NCBI GenBank assembly: GCA_963790325.1
Contig: CAWBNY010000003.1
Span: 1,572,637 to 1,636,636 of the forward strand
Reading direction: 5' to 3'
Length of the DNA stretch: 64,000 nt
DNA from: JAXDMK01 sp963790325
GTDB lineage: Bacteria; Actinomycetota; Acidimicrobiia; Acidimicrobiales; AC-14
Of the stretch, positions 21,563 through 32,160 are shown piece after piece; the first letter of the stretch is position 1; each line of letters begins with the position of its first letter. Below the pieces are notes generated by a model. The model was not told where the DNA came from and ran no database searches. It saw only the letters and a program-made list of their open reading frames with translations. A program made the position numbers and the translations under genes.

Positions 21563-23017
21563 CTAGCTGCAGGGGACGACGTCGAGGACCTGGTCGCCGG
21601 CTCGGCCCCGATTTCCCTCACCGTCGATCGCCTCCACCCAGAACACGGCCTGGCCGGGCGCATCGAAGTCGCCCATGGTCGCCTGCCACCGGGACCCGTC
21701 GTAGGACATGTTCACCGACTCCTCCACCCCGTCCGGCCGGCGCACGAACAGCGCCACCCACGAGACGCCCGAGCGATCGCTGACGTCGGCCGACACCGCC
21801 GTGCGGCTGTACGGGCACCCGTACACGTAGGCCGAGGCCGCCGCCGCCCCGAAGGCGATCGCCGGACCCTCCCGGTCGGGAACGACCGGCGGAGGCCCCT
21901 GCGCCGGCGTCCCCGGGCCGGCCGGGACCGTGGTCGTGGGGCCGATCCCATCGACGGTGGTCGCCGTCGCCACCGTGGCGGGGACGGTGGCGAACGGCTG
22001 CGTGGTCACCGGCGCGACCGTCGTCGACGGGGAGGGCCGGGAAACCGTCGTCGTCGAAGCCCCCGACGCGGTCACGGTCGAGTCCCCGTCCCAGTCGTGG
22101 GACACCAGCAGCCCGCCGGCCACGGCCAGGATGAGCACCGTCAGCCCCACCACCGCCCCTCGCCGCCGGCGATCCGGTGGCGGGGGGCGACGGCGGGCCG
22201 CCTTGACCCTGGGTCCGGGCGGGAACCCGGCCTCGTCCCAGCCCGGAAGCAGCCGGGAGGACACCGCCAGCTCCATCCGCAGCAGCACCTCGTGCCGCAG
22301 CCAGGGGGGCGGGGGGACGAACGGCAGGGAGGCCATGGCCCGCAGCCTGCCGAGGAGCATCGTCCGACGGGCCCGGCAGTCGTCGCACCGGCGGGCGTGA
22401 CGGTCGATCTTGGTGCCGATGGCCGGCGTGAACCGCCCGTCCCACCCCTCGAGCACGTCGGCCAGCCCGGTGCAGGTCGACTCCTCGCCGCCGGCGTCGG
22501 AGCGGCTCAGGAGGAGGGCACCCACCGACGTCTCCGCCATCCCTCGCAGCTTGGCCGCCCGGCCCTCGGCCACCGCCGGTCGCACGCCCACGACCGTCGC
22601 CAGCTCCTCCCCGTCGAGCTCGTGGCGCAGGTGGAGGTGGAGGACGGCCCGGTCCGCCTCTGACAGCGTCTCCGCCGGATCCCAGACCAGCCGCCGGGGG
22701 TCGTCGGTGCCGGCCTCCTCGGGGGCGTCCCCCGACAGGTCGGGCAGCCCCTCCTGCCGGCGCTTGTCGGCCCGGGAGGTGGCCTCATGGCGGGCCACGG
22801 CCAGCAACCACAGCCGGAGCTGGGACCGGTCCCGCAGGTTCACCAGCTCGTGGGCCGCCCGCAGGAAGCTGTCGAGGGTGGCATCGGCGGCGCTGTCGGC
22901 GTTGCGGAGGACGGCCGTGCACAGATCGAGGACCGCGCCCGCGTAGCGGTCGTAGATCGCGGCGAAGGCATCGCGGTCACCCCCGACGGCACGCGAAACG
23001 AGGATGGCGTCGTCCAT
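21563..23017 (-). CDS. ECF sigma factor fused to anti-sigma-like zinc finger, TM and extracellular domain
   Basis: 484 residues. Sigma region 2 lies at about 5-90 (RDAFAAIYDRYAGAVLDLCT, then LRLWLLAVARHEATSRADKR), and a region 4-like segment at 115-165 (LSEADRAVLHLHLRHELDGE). A zinc-finger-like motif HARRCDDCRARR lies near 205, as in anti-sigma factors. One membrane helix (VVGLTVLILAVAGGLL) is near 288-305, followed by a Thr/Pro-rich linker and a C-terminal Ig-like domain (about 380-484) with ADVSDRSGVSWVALFVRR. Sigma and anti-sigma are normally separate proteins. The start ATG at 23017 is used; upstream GTGs (23020, 23023, 23035) are in frame. Divergent from purA. Confidence 0.83.
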   Translation of the reverse strand: MDDAILVSRAVGGDRDAFAAIYDRYAGAVLDLCTAVLRNADSAADATLDSFLRAAHELVNLRDRSQLRLWLLAVARHEATSRADKRRQEGLPDLSGDAPEEAGTDDPRRLVWDPAETLSEADRAVLHLHLRHELDGEELATVVGVRPAVAEGRAAKLRGMAETSVGALLLSRSDAGGEESTCTGLADVLEGWDGRFTPAIGTKIDRHARRCDDCRARRTMLLGRLRAMASLPFVPPPPWLRHEVLLRMELAVSSRLLPGWDEAGFPPGPRVKAARRRPPPPDRRRRGAVVGLTVLILAVAGGLLVSHDWDGDSTVTASGASTTTVSRPSPSTTVAPVTTQPFATVPATVATATTVDGIGPTTTVPAGPGTPAQGPPPVVPDREGPAIAFGAAAASAYVYGCPYSRTAVSADVSDRSGVSWVALFVRRPDGVEESVNMSYDGSRWQATMGDFDAPGQAVFWVEAIDGEGNRGRAGDQVLDVVPCS

Positions 23018-23106
23018 CACCACGGAGCATCGCACGGTCAGCGGAAAGAGGCCACGGCGGAGGTATGCTGCACGGACCGCTGCAGGAAAGTCGCTAGGAG
23101 ACGCGC

Positions 23107-24477
23107 GTGCCCGGAACAGTAGTCGTCGGCACCCAATGGGGCGACGAGGGCAAGGGCAAGCTCACCGACCTCCTGGCCGAGGAGATGCAGATGGTGGTCC
23201 GCTACCAGGGCGGCCACAACGCCGGCCACACCATCGTGGTGGCGGGCGAGAAGTTCGCCCTCCAACTGGTGCCGAGCGGGGTCCTCCACCCGTGGGTGAC
23301 CCCCATCATCGGCAACGGGGTGGTGGTGGAGCCGGGCGTGCTCGTCTCCGAGATCGACGGCCTGGAGGCCCGGGGGGTCGACTGCGGCAAGCTGCGGGTG
23401 AGCGGCAACGCCCACCTGGTCATGCCCTACCACTCCGAGCTCGACCGCCTCATCGAGCGCCGCCTGGGCAAGAACCGGCTGGGCACCACCAAGAGCGGCA
23501 TCGGTCCCGCCTACGCCGACAAGGCGGCCCGCGTCGGCCTGCGGGTGCAGGACCTCCTCGACCCCAAGATCTTCCGCCAGAAGCTCGACGTGGTCCTCCA
23601 GGAGAAGAACCTGATCCTGGCCAAGGTCTACAACCGCCTGCCGCTGTCGGCCGACGAGATCGCCGACCGGTACCTGGGCGAGCTCGCCCCCCGGCTGGCG
23701 CCCCTCATCGGCGACACCGTCGGCCTGGTCCACGACGCCCTCGACGAGGGCCAGAACGTGCTCTTCGAGGGTGCTCAGGCCACGTTCCTCGACCTCGACC
23801 ACGGCACCTATCCGTTCGTCACGTCCTCCAACCCGGTGGCCGGGGGCGCCTTGGTGGGCGCCGGCGTCGGTCCCCGCCACATCCAGCGGGTCATGGGCGT
23901 GGCCAAGGCCTACGTCACGCGGGTCGGGTCGGGGCCGTTCCCCACCGAGCTGATCGACGAGACGGGCACCACCCTCGTCGACCGGGGCGACGAGTACGGC
24001 ACCGTCACCGGCCGGCGGCGCCGTCCGGGCTGGTTCGACGCGGTGATGGTGCGCCACGCCGTCCGCCTCAACGGGCTCACCGAGCTGGCCATCACCAAGC
24101 TCGACGTCCTCGATGCCTTCGACGCCCTCAAGGTGTGCGTGGCCTATGACGCCGAGGGCGACCGCCACTACCACCTGCCCTACCACCAGTCCGTGCTCCA
24201 CAAGTCGGTGCCCGTCTACGAGGATCTGCCCGGCTGGAACACCGACATCACCGCCGTGACCGAGCTCGACGACCTGCCCGCCGCCGCCCGCGACTACATC
24301 GCCTTCCTGGCCGAGCAGGTCGGGGTCCCGGTGACGCTGGTCGGCGTGGGGCCGGGGCGCGACCAGTTCGTCCGCTTCTCCGCCACCCCCACCGACGGGG
24401 TCGCGACCGACGACACGACTGGGACGACGACGACGACGACGATTGGGACGGGATCGCCGGTCCCGGCGTTCTCGTGA
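23107..24477 (+). CDS. purA: adenylosuccinate synthetase
   Basis: 456 residues. Converts IMP, Asp and GTP to adenylosuccinate, the first committed AMP step. The GTP loop GTQWGDEGKGK is at 8-18, with GGHNAGHT at 36-43, the GTTKSGIGPAY block, FEGAQATFLDLDHGTYPFVT and KLDVLDAFD. The enzyme core ends near VTLVGVGPGRDQFVRF. About 30 further residues, rich in Thr and encoded by an ACG/GAC triplet run, are an unusual tail. The start GTG at 23107 has TAGGAG seven nt upstream. A TATGCT hexamer near 23063 may be part of its promoter. First gene of the purine cluster. Confidence 0.96.
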   Translation: MPGTVVVGTQWGDEGKGKLTDLLAEEMQMVVRYQGGHNAGHTIVVAGEKFALQLVPSGVLHPWVTPIIGNGVVVEPGVLVSEIDGLEARGVDCGKLRVSGNAHLVMPYHSELDRLIERRLGKNRLGTTKSGIGPAYADKAARVGLRVQDLLDPKIFRQKLDVVLQEKNLILAKVYNRLPLSADEIADRYLGELAPRLAPLIGDTVGLVHDALDEGQNVLFEGAQATFLDLDHGTYPFVTSSNPVAGGALVGAGVGPRHIQRVMGVAKAYVTRVGSGPFPTELIDETGTTLVDRGDEYGTVTGRRRRPGWFDAVMVRHAVRLNGLTELAITKLDVLDAFDALKVCVAYDAEGDRHYHLPYHQSVLHKSVPVYEDLPGWNTDITAVTELDDLPAAARDYIAFLAEQVGVPVTLVGVGPGRDQFVRFSATPTDGVATDDTTGTTTTTTIGTGSPVPAFS

Positions 24478-24495
24478 TCTGAGCTGGCACCGCCG

Positions 24496-25776
24496 GTGAG
24501 GGTCTGCGTGGTCGGGGGGGGTGGGCGGGAACACGCCCTGGCGTCCGTCCTCGGGCGGACGGCGTCGGTGGTGGTCACCCCCGGCAACCCGGGCATCCCC
24601 GGCTCGGTGACGACGCCGCCGGAGGAGATCGACGCCGACCTGTTCGTGATCGGGCCCGAGGGGCCGCTGGTCGACGGGCTGGCCGACCGGCTGCGGGCCG
24701 GGGGTCGGTCGGTGTTCGGGCCGGGGGCCGACGGGGCCCGGCTGGAAGGTTCGAAGGCGTGGATGAAGTCGGTCCTGGCCTCGGCCGGCGTGCCGACGGC
24801 GGGGTACGGCGTGTTCACGGACGTGGCCGCGGCGGCCGATTTTCTGGGGACGCTGGCCCCGCCCTACGTGGTCAAGACCGACGGGCTGGCCGCGGGCAAG
24901 GGGGTGCTGGTCACCGATTCGCTCGCCGACGCCATCGCCGACGTGGCGGCCAAGCTGTCGGGGTCGGCCTTCGGCGACGCCGGCCGCCGGGTGGTGATCG
25001 AGGAGGGGCTGGTCGGGCCCGAGGTGTCGTTGCTGTGCCTGTGCGACGGGGTGCGGGCGGTGCCGCTGGCCCCGGCCCAGGACCACAAGCGGCTGCTCGA
25101 CGGCGACGCCGGCCCCAACACCGGCGGCATGGGCGCCTTCTCGCCGGTGCCCTCGGTCGGCAAGGACCTGGTCGAGGAGGTGGTCGAGCGGGCGGTGGAG
25201 CCGACGCTGGCCGGGTTGCGGCGGCTCGGGATCGACTACCGGGGCGTGCTCTACGCAGGGCTGATCCTCACCGCCGACGGTCCCAAGGTGCTCGAGTACA
25301 ACGTCCGCTTCGGCGACCCCGAGGCCCAGGTCGTGCTGCCCCGGCTCGACTGCGACCTGGCCGTCCTGCTGGCCCAGGCCGCGGCCGGCCGGCTGGTGGC
25401 GGAGCCGTCGTTCGTCGACGACGCCGCCGTCACTGTCGTCCTGGCCGCCGAGGGCTACCCCGGCCCACCCCGGGTGGGCGACGTCATCCACGGACTGGGG
25501 GCGGCCGCCGCCCGCCCCGGCGTCGAGGTCTTCTGCGCCGGCGTCGGCCCGGGCATGGTCACCGCCGGCGGCCGGGTGTTGGCCATCACCGGCATCGGCC
25601 CCACCGTCGCCGACGCCCGCCACCGGGCCTACGCCGCCGCGGCCGAGATCTCGTGGCCCGGCATGCAGTTCCGCACCGACATCGCCGCCCCCCTCTCCGG
25701 CGACCAAACCGCGCAATTCCACCTTGGAGGGGGCAACCGCGCGGATCATTCGCTCGAGGGGAGTCCCACCACATGA
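24496..25776 (+). CDS. purD: phosphoribosylamine-glycine ligase (GARS)
   Basis: 426 residues, ATP-grasp enzyme joining phosphoribosylamine and Gly. Seen: VCVVGGGGREHALA (3-16), FVIGPEGPLVDGLADRL, GSKAWMK, VVKTDGLAAGKGVLV, QDHKRLLDGDAGPNTGGMGA and EYNVRFGDPEAQVVLPRL. The conserved protein would end about at GMQFRTDIA. Some 28 extra residues follow, encoded in part by the palindromic repeat at 25708-25745, and the stop falls inside the purE start (ATGA overlap). The start GTG at 24496 is 18 nt after purA. The protein is cytoplasmic. Confidence 0.96.
   Translation: MRVCVVGGGGREHALASVLGRTASVVVTPGNPGIPGSVTTPPEEIDADLFVIGPEGPLVDGLADRLRAGGRSVFGPGADGARLEGSKAWMKSVLASAGVPTAGYGVFTDVAAAADFLGTLAPPYVVKTDGLAAGKGVLVTDSLADAIADVAAKLSGSAFGDAGRRVVIEEGLVGPEVSLLCLCDGVRAVPLAPAQDHKRLLDGDAGPNTGGMGAFSPVPSVGKDLVEEVVERAVEPTLAGLRRLGIDYRGVLYAGLILTADGPKVLEYNVRFGDPEAQVVLPRLDCDLAVLLAQAAAGRLVAEPSFVDDAAVTVVLAAEGYPGPPRVGDVIHGLGAAAARPGVEVFCAGVGPGMVTAGGRVLAITGIGPTVADARHRAYAAAAEISWPGMQFRTDIAAPLSGDQTAQFHLGGGNRADHSLEGSPTT
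25708..25745. repeat. 38-nt interspersed palindromic repeat, copy 2 (inside purD 3' end)
   Basis: Second copy of the repeat at 9036-9073: ACCGCGC at the left, GCGCGGA at the right, with the same final 17 bases. It is translated as part of the C-terminal extension of PurD, so the element appears to sit in, and to have reshaped, the end of that gene. Confidence 0.65.
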
Positions 25777-26222
25777 AGGTCGCCATCCTGATGGGGTCGG
25801 AATCGGACAAGGCCAAGATGGCACCGGCCGGGGCCACCCTGGCCGAGTTCGGCATCGAGGTCGACGAGCGGGTGCTGTCCGCCCACCGCACGCCCGACCA
25901 GGTCGCCGCTCTCGCCCGCGGGGCCCGGGCCGACGGCTACGCCGCCTTCATCTGCGGGGCCGGCATGGCCGCCCACCTGGCCGGGGCGGTGGCGGCCAAC
26001 ACCACCCTGCCGGTGGTCGGCGTCCCCCTCAGCGGGGGCGCCCTCAACGGCGTCGACGCCCTCTACGCCACCGTCCAGATGCCCCGGGGCGTCCCCGTGG
26101 CCACGGTGGCCATCGACGGCGCCCTGAACGCCGCCCTCCTCGTCGTCCAGATGCTCGCCATCGGCGACGCCGATCTCGCCCGCCGGCTCGACGAGCGCCG
26201 GCGACCGAGCCCGCCGGCGTGA
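25773..26222 (+). CDS. purE: N5-carboxyaminoimidazole ribonucleotide mutase
   Basis: 149 residues. Class I PurE: ILMGSESDKAKM at 5-16, VLSAHRTPDQV at about 38-48, FICGAGMAAHLAGAVAA and VGVPLSGGALNGVDALYATV. Rearranges N5-CAIR to CAIR. Class I enzymes usually need PurK to make N5-CAIR, and purK is not in this window. ATG at 25773 overlaps the purD stop; the stop overlaps the purB start (GTGA), so the three genes are tightly coupled. Confidence 0.96.
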   Translation: MKVAILMGSESDKAKMAPAGATLAEFGIEVDERVLSAHRTPDQVAALARGARADGYAAFICGAGMAAHLAGAVAANTTLPVVGVPLSGGALNGVDALYATVQMPRGVPVATVAIDGALNAALLVVQMLAIGDADLARRLDERRRPSPPA

Positions 26223-27526
26223 TCCCCCGCTACTCCCTGCCCGAGATGGCGGCCCTCTTCACCGACGAGGCCCGCCTCGGCCTCTGGCTCGACGTCGAGA
26301 TCCTCGCCACCGAGGCGTGGGCCACCGTCGGTGTGGTCCCCGAGGACGACGCCAAGGCGGTCCGCGAGCGGGCGCCCCACGTCGACGGCGCCTTCGTCGG
26401 GGCGGTCGACGAGCGGGAGCAGGTCACCGACCACGACGTGGCCGCCTTCGTCGACGTCGTCCAGGCCGCCATCGGCCCCCCGTCCGGCAACTGGGTCCAC
26501 TACGGCCTCACGTCGAGCGACGTGGTCGACACCGCCCTCTGCGCCACCCTCACCCGGGCCGCCGACCTCCTCGTCCAGGCGAGCACCAGGCTCGTCACCG
26601 TCCTGGTCACGAGGGCCCACGAGTTCCGCCACACGCCCATGGCCGGCCGCACCCACGGCATGCACGCCGAACCGACCACGTTCGGCGTCAAGCTCGCCCT
26701 GTGGGCCCTCCAGGCCGACCGCGACCGCCGGCGGCTCCGCCGCGCACGGGACGCCATCGCCGTCGGCAAGCTCTCGGGGGCGGTCGGCACCTACTCCAAC
26801 ATCGACCCCCGGGTCGAGGGCCACGTGTGCGCCGCCCTCGGCCTCACTCCGGTCCCGTCCACCCAGGTGGTGGCCCGCGACCGCCACGCCGAGTACCTGT
26901 GGGCCTGCGCCTCGGTGGGCGCCACCGTCGAGATGATGGCCACCGAGGTCCGCCACCTCCAGCGCACCGAGGTGGGTGAGGCGGCCGAGCCGTTCCGGGC
27001 CGGGCAGAAGGGCAGCTCGGCCATGCCCCACAAGCGCAACCCGATCACCGCCGAGCGCCTGGCCGGCCTGGCCCGGGTGCTGCGGGGCAACCTGCAGGCG
27101 GGCCTGGAGAACGTCGCCCTGTGGCACGAGCGCGACATCTCCCATTCCAGCGTGGAGCGGGTGATCCTCCCCGACTCGTCCCTCCTCGCCTACTACCTGC
27201 TCGTCCGCATGGCGAGGGTCGTCGAGGGCCTCACCGTCGACGCCGAGCGCATGCGGGAGAACCTCGACCGCTCCTACGGACTGGTCTTCAGCCAGCCCGT
27301 CCTCCTCGCCCTCGTCGGCGCCGGGCTCACCCGCGACGACGCCTACCGCATCGTCCAGGACACCGCCCGCACCGCCCACACCACCCGGACCCACTTCCGC
27401 GCCGTCCTCGAGGCCGACCCCCGGGTCACGCTCACCTCCGAGCACCTCGACGACGCTTTCAGCCTCGACCGGGCCCTGGCCAACACCGGGCCCGTCTTCG
27501 ACGCCCTCGAGGAGCTCGCCCCGTGA
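26219..27526 (+). CDS. purB: adenylosuccinate lyase
   Basis: 435 residues from GTG 26219 (overlapping purE). Fumarase-superfamily enzyme acting twice, on SAICAR and on adenylosuccinate. Motifs: GLTSSDVVDTAL near 95, GRTHGMHAEPTTFGVK near 142, and the signature loop GSSAMPHKRNPITAE near 263 with the catalytic Ser. It begins IPRYSLPEMAALFTDEAR, the usual N-terminus. The stop overlaps the purC start (GTGA). Product flow links it both to PurA and to PurC in the same cluster. Confidence 0.96.
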   Translation: MIPRYSLPEMAALFTDEARLGLWLDVEILATEAWATVGVVPEDDAKAVRERAPHVDGAFVGAVDEREQVTDHDVAAFVDVVQAAIGPPSGNWVHYGLTSSDVVDTALCATLTRAADLLVQASTRLVTVLVTRAHEFRHTPMAGRTHGMHAEPTTFGVKLALWALQADRDRRRLRRARDAIAVGKLSGAVGTYSNIDPRVEGHVCAALGLTPVPSTQVVARDRHAEYLWACASVGATVEMMATEVRHLQRTEVGEAAEPFRAGQKGSSAMPHKRNPITAERLAGLARVLRGNLQAGLENVALWHERDISHSSVERVILPDSSLLAYYLLVRMARVVEGLTVDAERMRENLDRSYGLVFSQPVLLALVGAGLTRDDAYRIVQDTARTAHTTRTHFRAVLEADPRVTLTSEHLDDAFSLDRALANTGPVFDALEELAP

Positions 27527-28374
27527 AGCTCATCCACACCGGCAAGGTCCGCGACGTCTACGACGCGGGCGACAACCACCTGCTGATGGTCACGTCCGAC
27601 CGCATCTCCGCCTTCGACGTCGTCCTCGACGAGCCCATCCCCGACAAGGGACGGGTCCTGACCGCCCTCACCGCCTTCTGGCTCGACCGGCTGGCCGACA
27701 TCGCCCCCAGTCACCTCGTCCGCATCGTCGACGACGGGCCGGACGCAGGCCGGGCCATGCTCGTCCGCCGGGCCGACATGCTCCCCATCGAGTGCATCGT
27801 CCGGGGCTACCTGTCGGGTTCGGCCTGGAAGGAGTACCAGCGCACGGGCACCGTCCACGGCCAGCCCATGCCCGCCGGCATGCAGCAGAGCGACCCGCTC
27901 CCCGAGCCCGTCTTCACCCCCTCCACCAAGGCCGAGCAGGGCCTGCACGACGAGAACATCACCGTCGCCCAGGCCGTCGCCATCGTGGGCCAGGCCACCG
28001 CCGACGAGGCCGCCGCCATCAGCCTGGCCGCCTACCGGCGGGCGGCCGACCACGCCGCCGCCCAGGGACTGATCATCGCCGACACCAAGTTCGAGCTGGG
28101 CTGGATCGACGGTCGCCTGGCCATCTGCGACGAGGTCCTCACCCCCGACTCGTCCCGCTTCTGGGAGGCCGACGACTGGCGCCCCGGCACCATCCCCCCC
28201 AGCTTCGACAAGCAGCCCGTCCGGGACTGGCTGGAGGCCACCGGATGGGACAAGACCCCGCCGCCGCCCAACCTGCCCCCCGGGATCGTCGACACCACCT
28301 CCGCCCGCTACGTCGCCGCCTACGAGCGTCTCTCGGCCATGTCGCTGTCGGACTGGCCGGGCGGGCAACGGTGA
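27523..28374 (+). CDS. purC: SAICAR synthetase
   Basis: 283 residues, GTG start at 27523. Joins CAIR and Asp using ATP. Motifs: LIHTGKVRDVYDAGDNHLLM near the start, TSDRISAFDVVLDEPIPDKG, VRGYLSGSAWKEYQ, LIIADTKFELGWIDG and CDEVLTPDSSRFWE. This is the longer actinobacterial/yeast-like PurC form rather than the 235-residue enterobacterial one. Overlaps purB upstream, and is followed after 4 nt by purS. Confidence 0.96.
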   Translation: MKLIHTGKVRDVYDAGDNHLLMVTSDRISAFDVVLDEPIPDKGRVLTALTAFWLDRLADIAPSHLVRIVDDGPDAGRAMLVRRADMLPIECIVRGYLSGSAWKEYQRTGTVHGQPMPAGMQQSDPLPEPVFTPSTKAEQGLHDENITVAQAVAIVGQATADEAAAISLAAYRRAADHAAAQGLIIADTKFELGWIDGRLAICDEVLTPDSSRFWEADDWRPGTIPPSFDKQPVRDWLEATGWDKTPPPPNLPPGIVDTTSARYVAAYERLSAMSLSDWPGGQR

Positions 28375-28378
28375 CCCG

Positions 28379-28648
28379 GTGACCGCCTTCTCCGTGCTCG
28401 TCGAGGTCAGCCTTCGGCCCGACGTGGCCGATCCCCAGGGCGCCACCATCGAGCGGGCCCTGCCCGCCCTCGGCTTCGGCGAGGTGGCGGGGGTCCGGGT
28501 GGGCAAGGCCATCCGCCTCACGGTGGAGGCCGACGACGAGGCCACCGCCCGATCCCGGGTGGAGGATCTGTGCCGGCGGTTCCTCACCAATCCCGTCATC
28601 GAGGACGTCGCCGTCACCATCGGCGGGAATGCCGAGGCCGGGACATGA
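28379..28648 (+). CDS. purS: FGAM synthase subunit PurS
   Basis: 89 residues from GTG 28379. The pattern VEVSLRPDVADPQGATIERA, LPALGFGEVAGVRVGKAI and the ending IEDVAVTI is PurS, the small dimeric subunit that bridges PurQ and the small-type PurL. The stop overlaps the purQ ATG by 4 nt. Its presence fits with the 745-residue PurL downstream, which lacks the built-in N- and C-terminal parts of large PurL. Confidence 0.94.
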   Translation: MTAFSVLVEVSLRPDVADPQGATIERALPALGFGEVAGVRVGKAIRLTVEADDEATARSRVEDLCRRFLTNPVIEDVAVTIGGNAEAGT

Positions 28649-29340
28649 AGGTCGGCGTGGTCGTGTTCCCCGGCTCCAACTGCGAGCACGACGTCGTCGA
28701 GGCGGTAGCCCTCCTCGGCGGACACGCGGAATTGCTGTGGCACGGCGACCGCCACCTCGGCGACGTGGATGCAGTCGTCCTGCCCGGCGGTTTCGCCCAT
28801 GGCGACTATCTGCGACCAGGGGCGATCGCCCGGTTCAGCCCGGTGATGGACGCAGTCGTCGAATTCGCCAACGCCGGAGGCCCGGTGGTCGGCATCTGCA
28901 ACGGCTTCCAAGTGCTCACCGAGGCCGGGCTTCTTCCCGGCGCCCTGCAGAAGAACCGCGGCCTCAAGTTCCTGTGCACCACCGTGGACGTGCGGGTGGA
29001 GAACACCGAATCAACCCTTACCGCCCGCACGTCAGCCGGCGCCGTCCTGCGCCTGCCGATCAACCACTTTGAAGGCAATTACACGTGTCCGGCCGACGTG
29101 TTGGCCGAATTGCGCGCCGATGAACGGGTCGTCCTGCGCTATCTCGACAATCCCAACGGGTCGGTCGACGACATCGCCGGCATCTGTTCGGAGGGCCGCA
29201 ACGTCTGCGGGTTGATGCCGCACCCGGAACGGGCGTGCGACAGCCTGCTCGGGTCCGCAGACGGGCGACCGCTGGTCGAGAGCCTGCTGGCGGCAGCCAG
29301 CGGCCTCGCCGGCGCTGCGTCTACTCGGCGGCCCGCCTGA
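28645..29340 (+). CDS. purQ: FGAM synthase glutaminase subunit PurQ
   Basis: 231 residues, class I glutamine amidotransferase. Catalytic Cys in VVGICNGFQVLTEAGLLPGA (about 86-105); His and Glu in GLMPHPERA near 194. It begins KVGVVVFPGSNCEHDVVEAV and has LPGGFAHGDYLRPGAIA. Supplies ammonia to PurL in the PurLQS complex. Base composition is somewhat less GC-rich than its neighbours. Unlike in many actinobacteria it is not directly followed by purL: a minus-strand gene intervenes, overlapping the purQ end by 20 nt. Confidence 0.95.
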   Translation: MKVGVVVFPGSNCEHDVVEAVALLGGHAELLWHGDRHLGDVDAVVLPGGFAHGDYLRPGAIARFSPVMDAVVEFANAGGPVVGICNGFQVLTEAGLLPGALQKNRGLKFLCTTVDVRVENTESTLTARTSAGAVLRLPINHFEGNYTCPADVLAELRADERVVLRYLDNPNGSVDDIAGICSEGRNVCGLMPHPERACDSLLGSADGRPLVESLLAAASGLAGAASTRRPA

Positions 29341-29743
29341 TGCCGGCCCGCCGCAGCACACCGGGATCGACCCCGGCCTGCCGCCAGGCGGCATAGGTGA
29401 TGCCCTTGCGTTCGCCGTACGGCTTGGCCGAGGCCACGAACTCCTCTTCCAAGGCGCCGAGGTCGACGGCATTGTCGGTGGAGGTCAGCTCGGCCTGCAG
29501 GTTCATTCGCTCCTGCGAGAGGTGGAGCCGGGTGAGGGCATCGGAGTCGTTCAACTTCTCGTCGATGGCTGCGAGCCGCCGCTGCACCGACTCCGGCGTG
29601 CGCTTACGCCCACGCTTCGGCCGATGCGCCTCGAGCGCTTCGAGATAGCGCCGCACTGCTCTACCTTGCTCACGTCCCTCTGCCAACGCCGCCTTGTGGC
29701 TATCGGACATCGGAGCCCTGGATCGTTTCGCTTCGGTGGCCAT
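29321..29743 (-). CDS. conserved hypothetical, basic helical protein
   Basis: 140 residues. The N-terminal third is Lys/Arg/Ala-rich (HKAALAEGREQGRAVRRYLE, HRPKRGRKRTPESVQRRLAA), the middle is a coiled helix (LTRLHLSQERMNLQAELTST), and the C-terminus has KPYGERKGITYAAWRQAGV. From memory this resembles a family widespread in Actinobacteria; the basic start and helical ending suggest nucleic-acid binding, without proof. It is placed convergently between purQ and purL, overlapping the end of purQ by 20 nt. ATG at 29743. Confidence 0.72.
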   Translation of the reverse strand: MATEAKRSRAPMSDSHKAALAEGREQGRAVRRYLEALEAHRPKRGRKRTPESVQRRLAAIDEKLNDSDALTRLHLSQERMNLQAELTSTDNAVDLGALEEEFVASAKPYGERKGITYAAWRQAGVDPGVLRRAGIRRAAE

Positions 29744-29822
29744 TTGTCACATTGTGGCGCGTTCGCGGCCGGATTTCAACTTGAGATTGAGGTCCATTTG
29801 GTAGTCCCGGCCACTCGATAGC

Positions 29823-32069
<2,247 letters not shown>

Positions 32070-32160
32070 GGTGCCCCACGGGGACAGGCGGCCGGGTAGT
32101 CCTCCGGGCGACGGTGACCGGGACCCGAGGGGGCTTGCATTGGCCGTTCCGGCAGGAGAG

